A stretch of 64,000 bases of DNA from Chitinophaga silvatica (GTDB lineage Bacteria > Bacteroidota > Bacteroidia > Chitinophagales > Chitinophagaceae). Both the position numbers and the translations under genes were made by a program. Location: assembly GCF_003419895.1 (NCBI RefSeq), contig NZ_QPMM01000012.1, positions 186,001-250,000 of the forward strand. The letters run 5' to 3'. Below, in pieces: positions 8,083 to 16,411 of this stretch (position 1 is the first letter of the stretch; each line of letters starts with the position of its first letter). Under the pieces are notes generated by a model that saw nothing but the letters and a program-made list of their open reading frames with translations, was not told where the DNA came from and did no database searches.

Positions 8083-10407
8083 TTACTCATCGAAAGTTGG
8101 TTCCATTGGCTTTTCGTTCGAGTTGTCGCTATTTCTGTTGAAATCACGTCTTTCGCCACGGAAACCATCACCACCACCACGTCTGTCGTCTCTTGGTCCA
8201 CGTCTGTCATCTCTTGGGCCGCGTCTGTCATCTCTTGGTCCACGATCCCCGCGATCACCACGATCTGGTCTTTCTTCTCTTTCTACGTATCCTTCTGGTT
8301 TAGGCATTAACACTTTACGGCTCAGTTTAAACTTACCGGTTTTAGGGTCAGTACCTGTTAATTTTACTTTTACTTTTTCGCCTTCAGAAAGCACTCCTTC
8401 CATTGTATCCAGGCGTTTCCAGGATACTTCAGAGATGTGGAGTAAGCCTTGTTTGCCTGGCATGAATTCTACGAATGCACCATAAGGCATGATGGATTTA
8501 ACGATAGATTCATAGACTTCTCCTACTTCAGGAACAGCTATAATACCTTTCACCCATGCTAAAGCTCTTTCCAGGCCATCTTTCTGTGCGGAGAAGATGC
8601 TTACTTCGCCGGTTTCACCAACTTCTTCGATGTTGATAGTAGTACCGGTTTCGCGTTGAATTTCCTGAATGATTTTACCACCTGGTCCGATCACTGCACC
8701 GATAAATTCGCGGTCGATGATCAGTTTTTCCATGCGAGGAGCATGTGGTTTAGGTTCTGGACGGGCAGCAGGAACTGCATCGTACATGGCATTGATGATG
8801 TGTAAACGACCATTTTTAGCCTGAGCTAAAGCGGCGCGCATTACATCCATGCTTAAACCATCAACCTTAATATCCATTTGGATACCGCAAACACCGTCGC
8901 GGGTACCAGTTACTTTAAAGTCCATATCCCCCAGGTGATCTTCATCGCCCAGGATGTCGGTCAATACAGCCCATTTGCCATCAGCAGAACGGGAGATCAG
9001 ACCCATTGCCACACCGGAAACGTGTTTAGGCAGTGGAACCCCGGCATCCATTAATGCGAGAGATCCGGCACAAACGGTAGCCATAGAGGAAGAACCGTTA
9101 GATTCCAGAATATCGGATACAACTCTTACGGTGTAAGGATATTCAGATCCTGGCATCATTTGTTTCAGGGAACGCATAGCAAGGTTACCGTGTCCTACTT
9201 CTCTACGTCCGGGGCCTCTCATCATTTTCACCTCACCGGTAGAGAATGGAGGGAAGTTATAATGGAGGATGAATTTAGTATAGTTAGATGTTGCAGCGCT
9301 TTCGATCAGCAACTCATCTTCAGGAGTACCGAGTGTTACGGTGGTTAAAGACTGAGTTTCACCACGGGTAAACAAGGCAGAGCCGTGAGGAGACGGTAAA
9401 ATGTCGGTTTCCATGGCGAGAGGGCGTACCTGATCTAAGCTACGACCATCGAGACGAACGGATTCGTCGAGGATCATATTACGGATCACATCTTTTTCGA
9501 GATCGTGCAGGTAACCTTTCACCAATGGTTGATCTTCTTCTGGTAATTCGCCCAGATGAGTAACCAGTTCTGTACCGATTGCAGCAAAAGCATCGCTTCT
9601 ATCGTGTTTAGACAGAGCGCCTTTAGCAACCTGGTAAATTTTATCTTTAGCGAAAGCAGAAATTTTAGCTTTCAGTTCGTCGTTTTGATAAGGGAGAGTG
9701 AACTCACGTTTAGCGGTAATGCCTTTGAGGTCGCGGAGTTCTTCCTGAGCTTTCACCTGCACACGAATCGCAGCGTGAGCTGCCTCGATAGCCTGGATCA
9801 GATCCTCTTCCTGGCATTCTTTACTTTCACCTTCCACCATCATGATGTTCTTTTCAGTAGCACCAATGATGAAGTCCATATCCGCAGTTGCTAAATCGGT
9901 ACGATTAGGGTTGATTACATATTTACCACCAATGCGGGCAACGCGCACTTCGGAAATGATTTCCTGAATTGGAACGTCAGAAACTGCGAGAGCAGCAGAA
10001 GCAGCAAGACAAGCCAGGGCATCAGGCATTACTTCCGGATCGGAAGAGATGAGAGAAACCAAAACTTGAACTTCGCATAAATAGTTATCGGGGAACAGGG
10101 GGCGTAGTGCTCGGTCGATCAATCTTGAAATCAGTACCTCGTAATCGGATAAGCGGCCTTCGCGTTTGAAGAAAGATCCAGGGATACGGCCGGCGGAAGC
10201 AAATTTTTCCTGATAGTCAACTGTGAGGGGGAAGAAAGACTGTCCTGGTTTGGGTTCTTTGGCAGCTACCACTGTAGCCAGCAATATTGCATTCCCTAAA
10301 CGTACCGTAACGGCACCATCGGCCTGGCGGGCCAATTTGCCGGTTTCGATAGTCACCATACGACCGTCTCCTATATCGAATGTCACTGAAATAGGTGTCA
10401 GATTCAT
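8083..10407 (-). CDS. pnp: Polynucleotide phosphorylase
   Basis: A 774-residue 3'-5' exoribonuclease that releases nucleoside diphosphates from RNA using phosphate. Two RNase PH domains surround a helical linker; motifs include RGPGRREVGHG and GDEDHLGDMDFKVTGT in the second, catalytic core. A KH domain (IGPGGKIIQEIQ, about residue 570) and an S1 domain (YGAFVEFMPGKQGLLHISE, about 640-660) follow. The end carries an extra Arg/Asp/Gly-rich tail of about 70 residues with three GPRDDRR repeats, common in Bacteroidota RNA-binding proteins. The gene follows rpsO, as in many bacteria, but a strong terminator lies between them. Confidence 0.97.
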   Translation of the reverse strand: MNLTPISVTFDIGDGRMVTIETGKLARQADGAVTVRLGNAILLATVVAAKEPKPGQSFFPLTVDYQEKFASAGRIPGSFFKREGRLSDYEVLISRLIDRALRPLFPDNYLCEVQVLVSLISSDPEVMPDALACLAASAALAVSDVPIQEIISEVRVARIGGKYVINPNRTDLATADMDFIIGATEKNIMMVEGESKECQEEDLIQAIEAAHAAIRVQVKAQEELRDLKGITAKREFTLPYQNDELKAKISAFAKDKIYQVAKGALSKHDRSDAFAAIGTELVTHLGELPEEDQPLVKGYLHDLEKDVIRNMILDESVRLDGRSLDQVRPLAMETDILPSPHGSALFTRGETQSLTTVTLGTPEDELLIESAATSNYTKFILHYNFPPFSTGEVKMMRGPGRREVGHGNLAMRSLKQMMPGSEYPYTVRVVSDILESNGSSSMATVCAGSLALMDAGVPLPKHVSGVAMGLISRSADGKWAVLTDILGDEDHLGDMDFKVTGTRDGVCGIQMDIKVDGLSMDVMRAALAQAKNGRLHIINAMYDAVPAARPEPKPHAPRMEKLIIDREFIGAVIGPGGKIIQEIQRETGTTINIEEVGETGEVSIFSAQKDGLERALAWVKGIIAVPEVGEVYESIVKSIMPYGAFVEFMPGKQGLLHISEVSWKRLDTMEGVLSEGEKVKVKLTGTDPKTGKFKLSRKVLMPKPEGYVEREERPDRGDRGDRGPRDDRRGPRDDRRGPRDDRRGGGDGFRGERRDFNRNSDNSNEKPMEPTFDE
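8178..8240 (-). repeat. Three 21-bp tandem repeats inside pnp
   Basis: Three adjacent 21-base units encode the GPRDDRR heptads of the PNPase tail. Unit length is a multiple of three, so copy number can change without a frameshift. Confidence 0.8.
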
Positions 10408-10472
10408 AATAAAGTGAGGATTAAGAATAACATTCTTCTAAGACAAAGAAGAATAATAAAAGGTATACATAC

Positions 10473-10507
10473 AAAAAAACTATTCCCAACATATAAGTTG
10501 GGAATAG
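10473..10507 (-). terminator. Terminator of rpsO
   Basis: An 11-base perfect stem (CTATTCCCAAC / GTTGGGAATAG) with a 6-base loop is followed on the minus strand by seven T. It lies between rpsO and pnp. Confidence 0.85.
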
Positions 10508-10526
10508 CGCTATAATTAAGTCGTGG

Positions 10527-10799
10527 TTATTTCCTGATACCTAACTTCTCAATAAGAGCACGGTAGCCTGTGAGGTTAGTTCTAGATAAATAAGAAAGTA
10601 AACGCTTTCTCTGACCAACCATTTTCATAAGACCACGGTGAGTAGAAAAATCTTTTTTGTTTGCTTTCAGGTGACCAGAAATGCTGTTGATACGCTCAGT
10701 CAGCAGCGCTATTTGTGCTTCTACAGAGCCTGTATTTTTTTCGCTTCCACCAAATTCCTTAAAAATATTGGCTTTCTTTTCAACAGTTAAGTAAGACAT
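10527..10799 (-). CDS. rpsO: 30S ribosomal protein S15
   Basis: A 90-residue primary 16S rRNA-binding protein of the small subunit. The sequence is canonical along its full length: NTGSVEAQIALLTERI, the LKANKKDFSTHRGL segment and GQRKRLLSYL. It is preceded by a TACCTTTG promoter box and ends at a hairpin terminator, with pnp downstream. Confidence 0.98.
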   Translation of the reverse strand: MSYLTVEKKANIFKEFGGSEKNTGSVEAQIALLTERINSISGHLKANKKDFSTHRGLMKMVGQRKRLLSYLSRTNLTGYRALIEKLGIRK

Positions 10800-10850
10800 C
10801 TTTAATAATAATAAGTAATATAATGTTTTTTGTCGCTATTTTTCCAGGTG

Positions 10851-10858
10851 CAAAGGTA
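10851..10858 (-). promoter_or_regulatory. Bacteroidota -7 promoter box of rpsO
   Basis: TACCTTTG on the minus strand, 51 bases before the rpsO start, leaving a leader long enough for S15 autoregulation. No specific leader structure was identified. Confidence 0.55.
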
Positions 10859-10942
10859 ATTTAAAAAATAGGAAATACCAATTAACCTGTAAGAATAATA
10901 AATAGCTAACAATTTAATATGTTAATTTCTATTTTTCAACTC

Positions 10943-11638
10943 TTATGAAGAGAAGTTCAAAGCAGCATTATCTGTAACATGCCCATTTTCTGTACGCAGT
11001 ACCCTTGATGGGAATTTCTGCAGTACAATGTAATCATGAGTCGCCATCACAATTGCAGTACCTTCCCGGCAAATACGGAACAACAACTGCATAATACCAT
11101 CTGAGGTTTCCGGATCCAGGTTTCCTGTCGGCTCATCTGCCAGGATCAGACGGGGTGAATTTAGCATTGCACGGGCAATATCTACCCGCTGCTGCTCACC
11201 TCCCGATAACTCGTATGGCATCTTAAACCCTTTGGTTCCCAACCCTACCTTATCTAATACATCCGTGATTTTATTCTCCATCTCCTTAGGGTCCTGCCAG
11301 CCAGTTGCCCTTAAGGCAAACTTTAAATTATCGTGTACATTACGATCTGTCAGCAATTGAAAATCCTGGAAAACTACTCCCAGATTCCTACGCAAATACG
11401 GTACCTTCTTCCAGTCCATCTTCTTCAAATCAAAACCTACCACCTGCCCCGAACCTTCTGTTAAGGGCAAATCTCCATAAAGCGTCTTTAACAAACTGGA
11501 TTTACCAGTTCCCGTTTTGCCAATCAAATACACAAACTCTCCCTTGTTTACCGTAATGTTTACTTCCGATAAAATCAAAGAATTCCCCTGATATATACTG
11601 GCATTAGTTAATTGGATGATAGGTTGTTCAGGCGTCAT
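10943..11638 (-). CDS. FtsE-like ABC transporter ATP-binding protein
   Basis: A 231-residue ABC ATPase. Walker A is GKTGTGKSS (36-44), the signature LSGGEQQRVDIARAM lies at about 144-158, and Walker B ILADEPTGNLD at about 165-175. The close FtsE/LolD-type sequence and the phrase GVVFQDFQLL at the Q-loop suggest the FtsE cell-division ATPase that works with FtsX to control peptidoglycan hydrolases. No ftsX-like permease is adjacent, so the assignment to FtsE rather than another MacB/LolD-type ATPase is not certain. Minus-strand promoter box TATTTTTG lies 30 bases upstream. Confidence 0.82.
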   Translation of the reverse strand: MTPEQPIIQLTNASIYQGNSLILSEVNITVNKGEFVYLIGKTGTGKSSLLKTLYGDLPLTEGSGQVVGFDLKKMDWKKVPYLRRNLGVVFQDFQLLTDRNVHDNLKFALRATGWQDPKEMENKITDVLDKVGLGTKGFKMPYELSGGEQQRVDIARAMLNSPRLILADEPTGNLDPETSDGIMQLLFRICREGTAIVMATHDYIVLQKFPSRVLRTENGHVTDNAALNFSS

Positions 11639-11667
11639 GTCCTTTCTTTTTTACAATCTGTTGCGAA

Positions 11668-11675
11668 CAAAAATA
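11668..11675 (-). promoter_or_regulatory. Bacteroidota -7 promoter box
   Basis: TATTTTTG on the minus strand (TAnnTTTG), 30 bases before the FtsE-like gene. Confidence 0.45.
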
Positions 11676-11730
11676 ACTAATTAAAAAATAACTCATTGTG
11701 ATAATCTCAATCATCAACCTATAAATTAAT

Positions 11731-11776
11731 CAACTAAAAAAATAGTTGTTAAACTAAATATTTAGTTATACTTTTA
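11731..11776 (+). promoter_or_regulatory. Putative BlaI operator and promoter
   Basis: Two dyads precede blaI: CAACTA-N6-TAGTTG at 11731-11748 and the perfect 16-bp palindrome AACTAAATATTTAGTT at 11752-11767. A TACTTTTA -7-like box follows at 11769-11776, 18 bases before the ATG. A dimeric BlaI/MecI repressor bound to these dyads would cover the promoter, giving autorepression (inference from position and symmetry). Confidence 0.6.
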
Positions 11777-11793
11777 AATCAGAAACTAAAAAC

Positions 11794-12159
11794 ATGAAAC
11801 AACTTACCAAAGCCGAAGAACAAATCATGCAGGCACTATGGGAAACAGGCCCCGCTTTCGTGAAAGACATTATAGATATAATGCCTGAACCCAAGCCACA
11901 CTATAATACCGTTTCCACCCTCATTAAAATCCTCATGGAAAAAGGATTTGTTGATTTTAAAGCCTTTGGAAAATCTCATCAGTATTTTCCCATCATTTCT
12001 AAAGATGCTTACAGCCACAAAACAGTCAACAACCTCGTTAAAGGATACTTTGAAGGGTCGTTCAGTAACCTGGTTTCCTTCTTCGTAAAGGAAAAAGAGC
12101 TAAGTGTAAATGAACTGGAAGAACTGGTAAAAAAAATCAAGGACGCTCAAAATAAATAG
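11794..12159 (+). CDS. blaI: BlaI/MecI-family transcriptional repressor
   Basis: A 121-residue winged-helix repressor: LTKAEEQIMQALWETGPAFV, the recognition part HYNTVSTLIKILMEKGFV and a helical C-terminal dimerisation region (SVNELEELVKKIK). It represses target genes until it is cleaved or displaced after its membrane partner senses a signal. The partner gene begins three bases downstream. In this phylum such pairs are common and often not linked to beta-lactam resistance; no beta-lactamase gene is nearby. Confidence 0.9.
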   Translation: MKQLTKAEEQIMQALWETGPAFVKDIIDIMPEPKPHYNTVSTLIKILMEKGFVDFKAFGKSHQYFPIISKDAYSHKTVNNLVKGYFEGSFSNLVSFFVKEKELSVNELEELVKKIKDAQNK

Positions 12160-12162
12160 ACT

Positions 12163-13812
12163 ATGACTCCTGTTGCTATCTATCTGGCCAAACTATTCCT
12201 CTGCTCCGGAATATTATACGGGTATTATCATATTGCCCTCCGTAATAACAAGTTTCACCATTGGAACAGGTTTTATCTTATTGGTATCACTGTATTGTCT
12301 ATCATCCTTCCACTTATTAATATACCAATAACCGGAAAAAGTGAACAGTCCCAGTTGCTTTACTATACCGCCAATATGTTTACAGCAACAGGTACTCCAA
12401 CTATCCACCCTGCTCCTTCCGCCATTAATCTGAGCAGTATTTTATTAGCTATTTATATAATCGTTGCCTTTATACTATTAACAAGATTAATATTTTCCTT
12501 ATCAAAGCTACTTCGGCTGGTTAAGAGAAGTAAGATCTTTGATATCCCTCCATATCATCTTGTTGAGAATGAAATTATCAGAACTCCGTTCTCTTTCTTT
12601 TCCTACATTTTCTGGGATACAACTCCAATTGATAGTCTTAAAGGGCAACAAATTCTTCGTCATGAATTAGTACATATTCAGGAAAAACACAGCAGTGATA
12701 AGCTTTTCATGGAAATTATCACTTCCATCGGCTGGCTTAATCCCTTCTTTTTTCTGATCAAAAGAGAATTGATATTAATCCATGAATTCCTGGCAGATAA
12801 AAAAGCAGCCGGAAAAGAAGTAGGTAGCTATGCCGAAACCATTCTACAGGCAGCCTTTCAAACCAACCAATTTAAAATCACAAATAACTTCTTTCAATCA
12901 CCTATCAAACGCAGAATCCTTATGCTCACAAGATTCCACCACCCAAGATTCAGCTACATGCGCAGAATTCTTGTACTGCCGCTTAGCGCCTTTATTTTTT
13001 GCTCCCTGGCATTTGTAGTAGATAATCGTTCTACTCATCAGGAACCAACCATAGAGATTTCAACACCCGTTTCTACTCCGGCTCCTGTTAGAACAGCAAT
13101 TGCAGCGCCGGCACCAATTAAAACAAGCAAGCCTTACCAGGAAGAAGTTCATACCAAGGTAGACGAACTACCTACTTTTAAAGGCGGCGAGACAGCCTTA
13201 ATGAACTACTTATCTAAAAACGTAAGGTATCCAAGAGAGGCTCAGGAAAAGAATCAGCAGGGTACAGTATTCATCCAGTTTAATGTAGGTAAAGATGGTA
13301 GCTTATCAAATATTAAATCAACTGGTAATAATCCTAGTACCAGCCTTACAGCAGAAGCTATACGCGTTATTAAAGCCATGCCAAACTGGGAACCCGCTAA
13401 AATCAAGCATCAGCCGGTATTAGCTCAAATGACTCTCCCAATCAGGTTTACATTACAGGAAGATTCATCACCTGCCAAAGAGAAACACAATGAACTCTTT
13501 ACAATAGTAACCAATCCACCTCAATATCCTGGTGGAGAAGCAGCATTGGCAAAATTCTTAAGCAAGCATATCAAATTTCCTAAAGCAGCCCAGGATGCAA
13601 AAGTATCAGCTACTGTGTTTATTGATTTCATTATTGATACAGAAGGAAATATTTCAGATGTTAAACCCACTGGGGTAGTAAAGGGATATGGATTAGAAGA
13701 AGAAGCGATCAGGGTAATAAAAGAAATGCCTAAATGGATCCCTGGCAAACAGAACGACCGTGTAGTGAATGTAGCCTATTCATTGCCGATCCGTTTCAAT
13801 GCTGTATTATAA
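12163..13812 (+). CDS. BlaR1-like M56 peptidase with two TonB C-terminal domains
   Basis: A 549-residue membrane protein. Helices lie at about 5-22, 37-55 and 92-112; the cytoplasmic-side M56 metallopeptidase domain has HELVH at 167-171 and Glu208 in HEFLADKKA as the likely third ligand; a further helix is at 270-287. After a Pro/Thr-rich linker come two TonB_C-type domains (about 333-433 and 444-548), each with the GGE..L..YLSK/FLSK...YP..A and VIKxMPxWxPxK pattern. There is no penicillin-binding domain, so the signal sensed is unknown. Known M56 members cleave a BlaI-type repressor. The gene ends at a strong two-way terminator. Confidence 0.9.
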   Translation: MTPVAIYLAKLFLCSGILYGYYHIALRNNKFHHWNRFYLIGITVLSIILPLINIPITGKSEQSQLLYYTANMFTATGTPTIHPAPSAINLSSILLAIYIIVAFILLTRLIFSLSKLLRLVKRSKIFDIPPYHLVENEIIRTPFSFFSYIFWDTTPIDSLKGQQILRHELVHIQEKHSSDKLFMEIITSIGWLNPFFFLIKRELILIHEFLADKKAAGKEVGSYAETILQAAFQTNQFKITNNFFQSPIKRRILMLTRFHHPRFSYMRRILVLPLSAFIFCSLAFVVDNRSTHQEPTIEISTPVSTPAPVRTAIAAPAPIKTSKPYQEEVHTKVDELPTFKGGETALMNYLSKNVRYPREAQEKNQQGTVFIQFNVGKDGSLSNIKSTGNNPSTSLTAEAIRVIKAMPNWEPAKIKHQPVLAQMTLPIRFTLQEDSSPAKEKHNELFTIVTNPPQYPGGEAALAKFLSKHIKFPKAAQDAKVSATVFIDFIIDTEGNISDVKPTGVVKGYGLEEEAIRVIKEMPKWIPGKQNDRVVNVAYSLPIRFNAVL

Positions 13813-13833
13813 TAACAAGCTAAATAGATAAAC

Positions 13834-13857
13834 AAAGGGCGGGATCTCCCGCCCTTT
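13834..13857. terminator. Two-way terminator between the M56 gene and purM
   Basis: An 11-base perfect stem AAAGGGCGGGA / TCCCGCCCTTT with a 2-base centre lies between converging genes; A/T flanks give a T-run on both strands. Confidence 0.85.
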
Positions 13858-13864
13858 ATTGTAA

Positions 13865-15043
13865 TTACTTATATTCAAAAGTTCCGGCAGGAGCTTTTAC
13901 AGTTACCTGCTTTTCAGCCGCTGCTTCCACTCTACCAATAATCTGTGCATCGATATTAAAGCTCTTGGAGATATTGATGATTTCTTCTGCAATTTCAGCA
14001 GGTACATATAACTCCATCCTATGACCCATGTTAAATACCTGGTACATTTCTTTCCATGGTGTACCTGATTGCTCCTGAATCAGCGTAAACAAAGGAGGAA
14101 CAGGGAAAAGGTTATCCTTGATTACATGCAGTTTCTCGATAAAATGCAGGACTTTCGTTTGTGCGCCACCGCTACAATGCACCATACCATGAATCTGAGG
14201 GCGGAACTGTTCCAGCACTTTTTTAATTACCGGAGCATAGGTACGGGTTGGAGATAAAACCAACTTTCCTGCATCTACCTGTCCAAATCCCGGGATATCG
14301 ATCTTATCGGTCAATGATTTTTTACCGCTAAAGATTAATTCATACGGAATATTAGGATCGAAGCTTTCCGGATATTTCTCAGCGATAGCTTTGCTAAACA
14401 CATCATGTCTGGCACTGGTAAGGCCATTGCTACCCATACCGCCGTTATAGGAACTTTCGTAGGTAGCCTGCCCATAGGAAGCCAAACCTACTACAACATC
14501 CCCCGCCTGAATGCGATCGTTGGAGATAACGTCACTGCGTTTCATACGGCAGGTAACAGTAGAATCGACGATGATTGTTCTTACCAGGTCGCCTACATCT
14601 GCAGTTTCACCGCCGGTAGAGTAAATACTGATACCGTGGCTGCGAAGCTCGGCCAGGATTTCTTCTGTACCGTTGATAATCGCTGCGATCACCTCCCCTG
14701 GCAATAATTGCTTATTACGCCCGATGGTAGATGATAATAGGATATTATCAGTAGCGCCTACACACAGTAGGTCGTCCATGTTCATAATAATGGCGTCCTG
14801 TGCGATTCCTTTCCAAACGCTGAGGTCGCCTGTTTCTTTCCAATAAACATAAGCCAGCGACGATTTAGTGCCGGCACCGTCGGCATGCATAATATTGCAC
14901 CATTGTTCATCACCGCCCAAAATATCGGGAACGATTTTACAGAATGCTTTAGGGAAAAGCCCTTTATCAATATTCTTTATGGCATTATGCACATCTTCTT
15001 TACCTGCAGAAACACCGCGTTTGGCGTAAATATTATTATCCAC
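13865..15043 (-). CDS. purM: AIR synthase (PurM), Bacteroidota type
   Basis: A 392-residue AIR-synthase-family enzyme, which closes formylglycinamidine ribonucleotide to aminoimidazole ribonucleotide with ATP in purine synthesis. Visible landmarks are MHADGAGTKSSLAYVYW, the metal/ATP segment AIIMNMDDLLCVGA, ISTGGETADVGD-like YSTGGETADVGDLVRT, and MVHCSGGAQTK. It is longer than the usual 345 residues, as in other members of this phylum, so the related-protein label is also possible. Its promoter region is shared with the divergent ribF. Confidence 0.85.
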   Translation of the reverse strand: MDNNIYAKRGVSAGKEDVHNAIKNIDKGLFPKAFCKIVPDILGGDEQWCNIMHADGAGTKSSLAYVYWKETGDLSVWKGIAQDAIIMNMDDLLCVGATDNILLSSTIGRNKQLLPGEVIAAIINGTEEILAELRSHGISIYSTGGETADVGDLVRTIIVDSTVTCRMKRSDVISNDRIQAGDVVVGLASYGQATYESSYNGGMGSNGLTSARHDVFSKAIAEKYPESFDPNIPYELIFSGKKSLTDKIDIPGFGQVDAGKLVLSPTRTYAPVIKKVLEQFRPQIHGMVHCSGGAQTKVLHFIEKLHVIKDNLFPVPPLFTLIQEQSGTPWKEMYQVFNMGHRMELYVPAEIAEEIINISKSFNIDAQIIGRVEAAAEKQVTVKAPAGTFEYK

Positions 15044-15104
15044 TGGGAATGAAATATAAATATGTAAATAAAAAAATAACTGAATTCCGATGTTCTTCAG
15101 GCTG

Positions 15105-15112
15105 CAAAAGTA
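15105..15112 (-). promoter_or_regulatory. -7 promoter box of purM
   Basis: TACTTTTG on the minus strand (TAnnTTTG), 61 bases upstream of the purM start. Confidence 0.45.
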
Positions 15113-15133
15113 ACAGATTCCGTGCAGATTGGT

Positions 15134-15141
15134 TAGATTTG
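15134..15141 (+). promoter_or_regulatory. -7 promoter box of ribF
   Basis: TAGATTTG (TAnnTTTG), 29 bases before the ribF ATG. No FMN riboswitch fits in the short leader. Confidence 0.5.
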
Positions 15142-15170
15142 CACGGCGTTTTTGTTAGTTATTGAATTAT

Positions 15171-16106
15171 ATGCAGGTTCACAGGGACTTAGATCAATTA
15201 CCAGAATTTCATAATGCCGTTATTACAATCGGCACTTTTGACGGAGTACATGCTGGTCACCGTTTCATTATAGAGCAGCTTCAGCAGGCTGCCAGGCAAT
15301 GCGGTGGCGAGACTGTGATTATTACCTTCGACCCGCATCCCCGGGAGGTTTTACAACCCAAACCCAATAATATCCGGTTACTAACAACCCTTCCCGAGAA
15401 AATTGCCCTTTTGAAGCAAGCAGGTATCAACCACCTGGTGGTTGTTCCATTCACCAAGGCATTTTCGGAGATGCCAGCCATCAGCTACCTGGAAGACTTC
15501 CTTATAAAACGTTTCCGCCCCCATACTATTATTATTGGCTATGACCACCGTTTTGGCCATAACCGGGAAGGTGGATTGGAACTCCTGGAAAAAGAACAAC
15601 AACAATACGGGTTTCAGCTGATTGAAATCCCTAAACAAATCGTTCATGACCTTACAGTTAGTTCCACCAAAATCAGGAACAGCCTTCATGAAGGAAGCGT
15701 GAAACTTGCCAATGAACTATTGGGATATACCTATTTTCTGAGCGGAACCGTTACCCATGGCGACAAAATGGGCAGACAACTTGGCTACCCTACCGCTAAT
15801 CTGCAACTTACCGATGATAGAAAACTTATTCCGGCCGAAGGAATCTATGCCGTGCTGGCCTCCATTAATGGTGGTACGCCTTTACCAGCAGTAATGAGCA
15901 TAGGCAACCGTCCTACCTTCAATGGAACAGACCTGCGACTCGAAGTACATATCTTCAATTTCAATGAAGACATCTATGATCAGGAAGTAAACGTTTCATT
16001 TATCGATTATATCCGTCCGAACAAAAAATTTGATGCGATAGATGCATTGATCCAGCAAATGGATAAAGATTCGGCAGAAGCTAAAAGGATCATATCGGAG
16101 ATGTGA
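15171..16106 (+). CDS. ribF: Bifunctional riboflavin kinase / FAD synthetase
   Basis: A 311-residue enzyme that phosphorylates riboflavin to FMN and adenylates FMN to FAD. The N-terminal nucleotidyltransferase domain has TIGTFDGVHAGHR (about 19-31) and a second motif around IGYDHRFG; the C-terminal flavokinase domain has the GDKMGRQLGYPTANL motif with the PTAN signature (about 198-212). The ATG at 15171 is preferred over an in-frame TTG nine bases upstream. It is divergent from purM. Confidence 0.95.
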   Translation: MQVHRDLDQLPEFHNAVITIGTFDGVHAGHRFIIEQLQQAARQCGGETVIITFDPHPREVLQPKPNNIRLLTTLPEKIALLKQAGINHLVVVPFTKAFSEMPAISYLEDFLIKRFRPHTIIIGYDHRFGHNREGGLELLEKEQQQYGFQLIEIPKQIVHDLTVSSTKIRNSLHEGSVKLANELLGYTYFLSGTVTHGDKMGRQLGYPTANLQLTDDRKLIPAEGIYAVLASINGGTPLPAVMSIGNRPTFNGTDLRLEVHIFNFNEDIYDQEVNVSFIDYIRPNKKFDAIDALIQQMDKDSAEAKRIISEM

Positions 16107-16234
16107 CTTTTAAAATAAATTTGTATTTATTTTTTACTTGCTTTAGCTTTGTACCTCTCTCACTTTACTTTTAATAAAGTACCTTAATCGTATTCGCATT
16201 GTTTGTTTTTTATTACTGAATAATTTTAACCACT

Positions 16235-16381
16235 ATGACTAGAGTAATCATAATAAGTCCTGAAAATAAAAAAGCAATAGCATTTTTAGAGAAAATAAGA
16301 GCTCATAAGCAAGAGCTTAAAAAGAAAATGCGGGAAAGCCCTTTACTCCAAAATCTTCGTAATAAGGTTTCAAATAAATAA
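16235..16381 (+). CDS. Small 48-residue charged protein
   Basis: ATG at 16235, stop at 16379-16381. The product begins MTRVIIISPENKKAIAFLEK and continues with a highly basic helix (HKQELKKKMRESP). A short beta strand followed by Lys-rich helices is the shape of many small Bacteroidota antitoxin-like proteins. No toxin with a recognisable fold follows, and the next gene, 30 bases downstream on the same strand, is unknown. Coding status is likely but rests on composition and on the tight spacing. Confidence 0.5.
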   Translation: MTRVIIISPENKKAIAFLEKIRAHKQELKKKMRESPLLQNLRNKVSNK

Positions 16382-16411
16382 TAAGATAAGGCCCCAAATA
16401 TTGATTGAAAA

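Noticed and set aside
8123..8485. Plus-strand frames rich in Ser/Leu/Pro-Arg repeats opposite the pnp tail.
   Set aside because: They are shadows of the 21-bp repeats that encode the GPRDDRR heptads of PNPase.
11794..13812. Beta-lactam resistance locus.
   Set aside because: BlaI/BlaR-type genes are present, but there is no penicillin-binding sensor domain and no beta-lactamase; the pair is probably a general envelope switch.
15113..15170. Possible FMN riboswitch ahead of ribF.
   Set aside because: Only about 60 bases separate the two divergent genes' promoter boxes and start, too short for the element, and no conserved core was seen.
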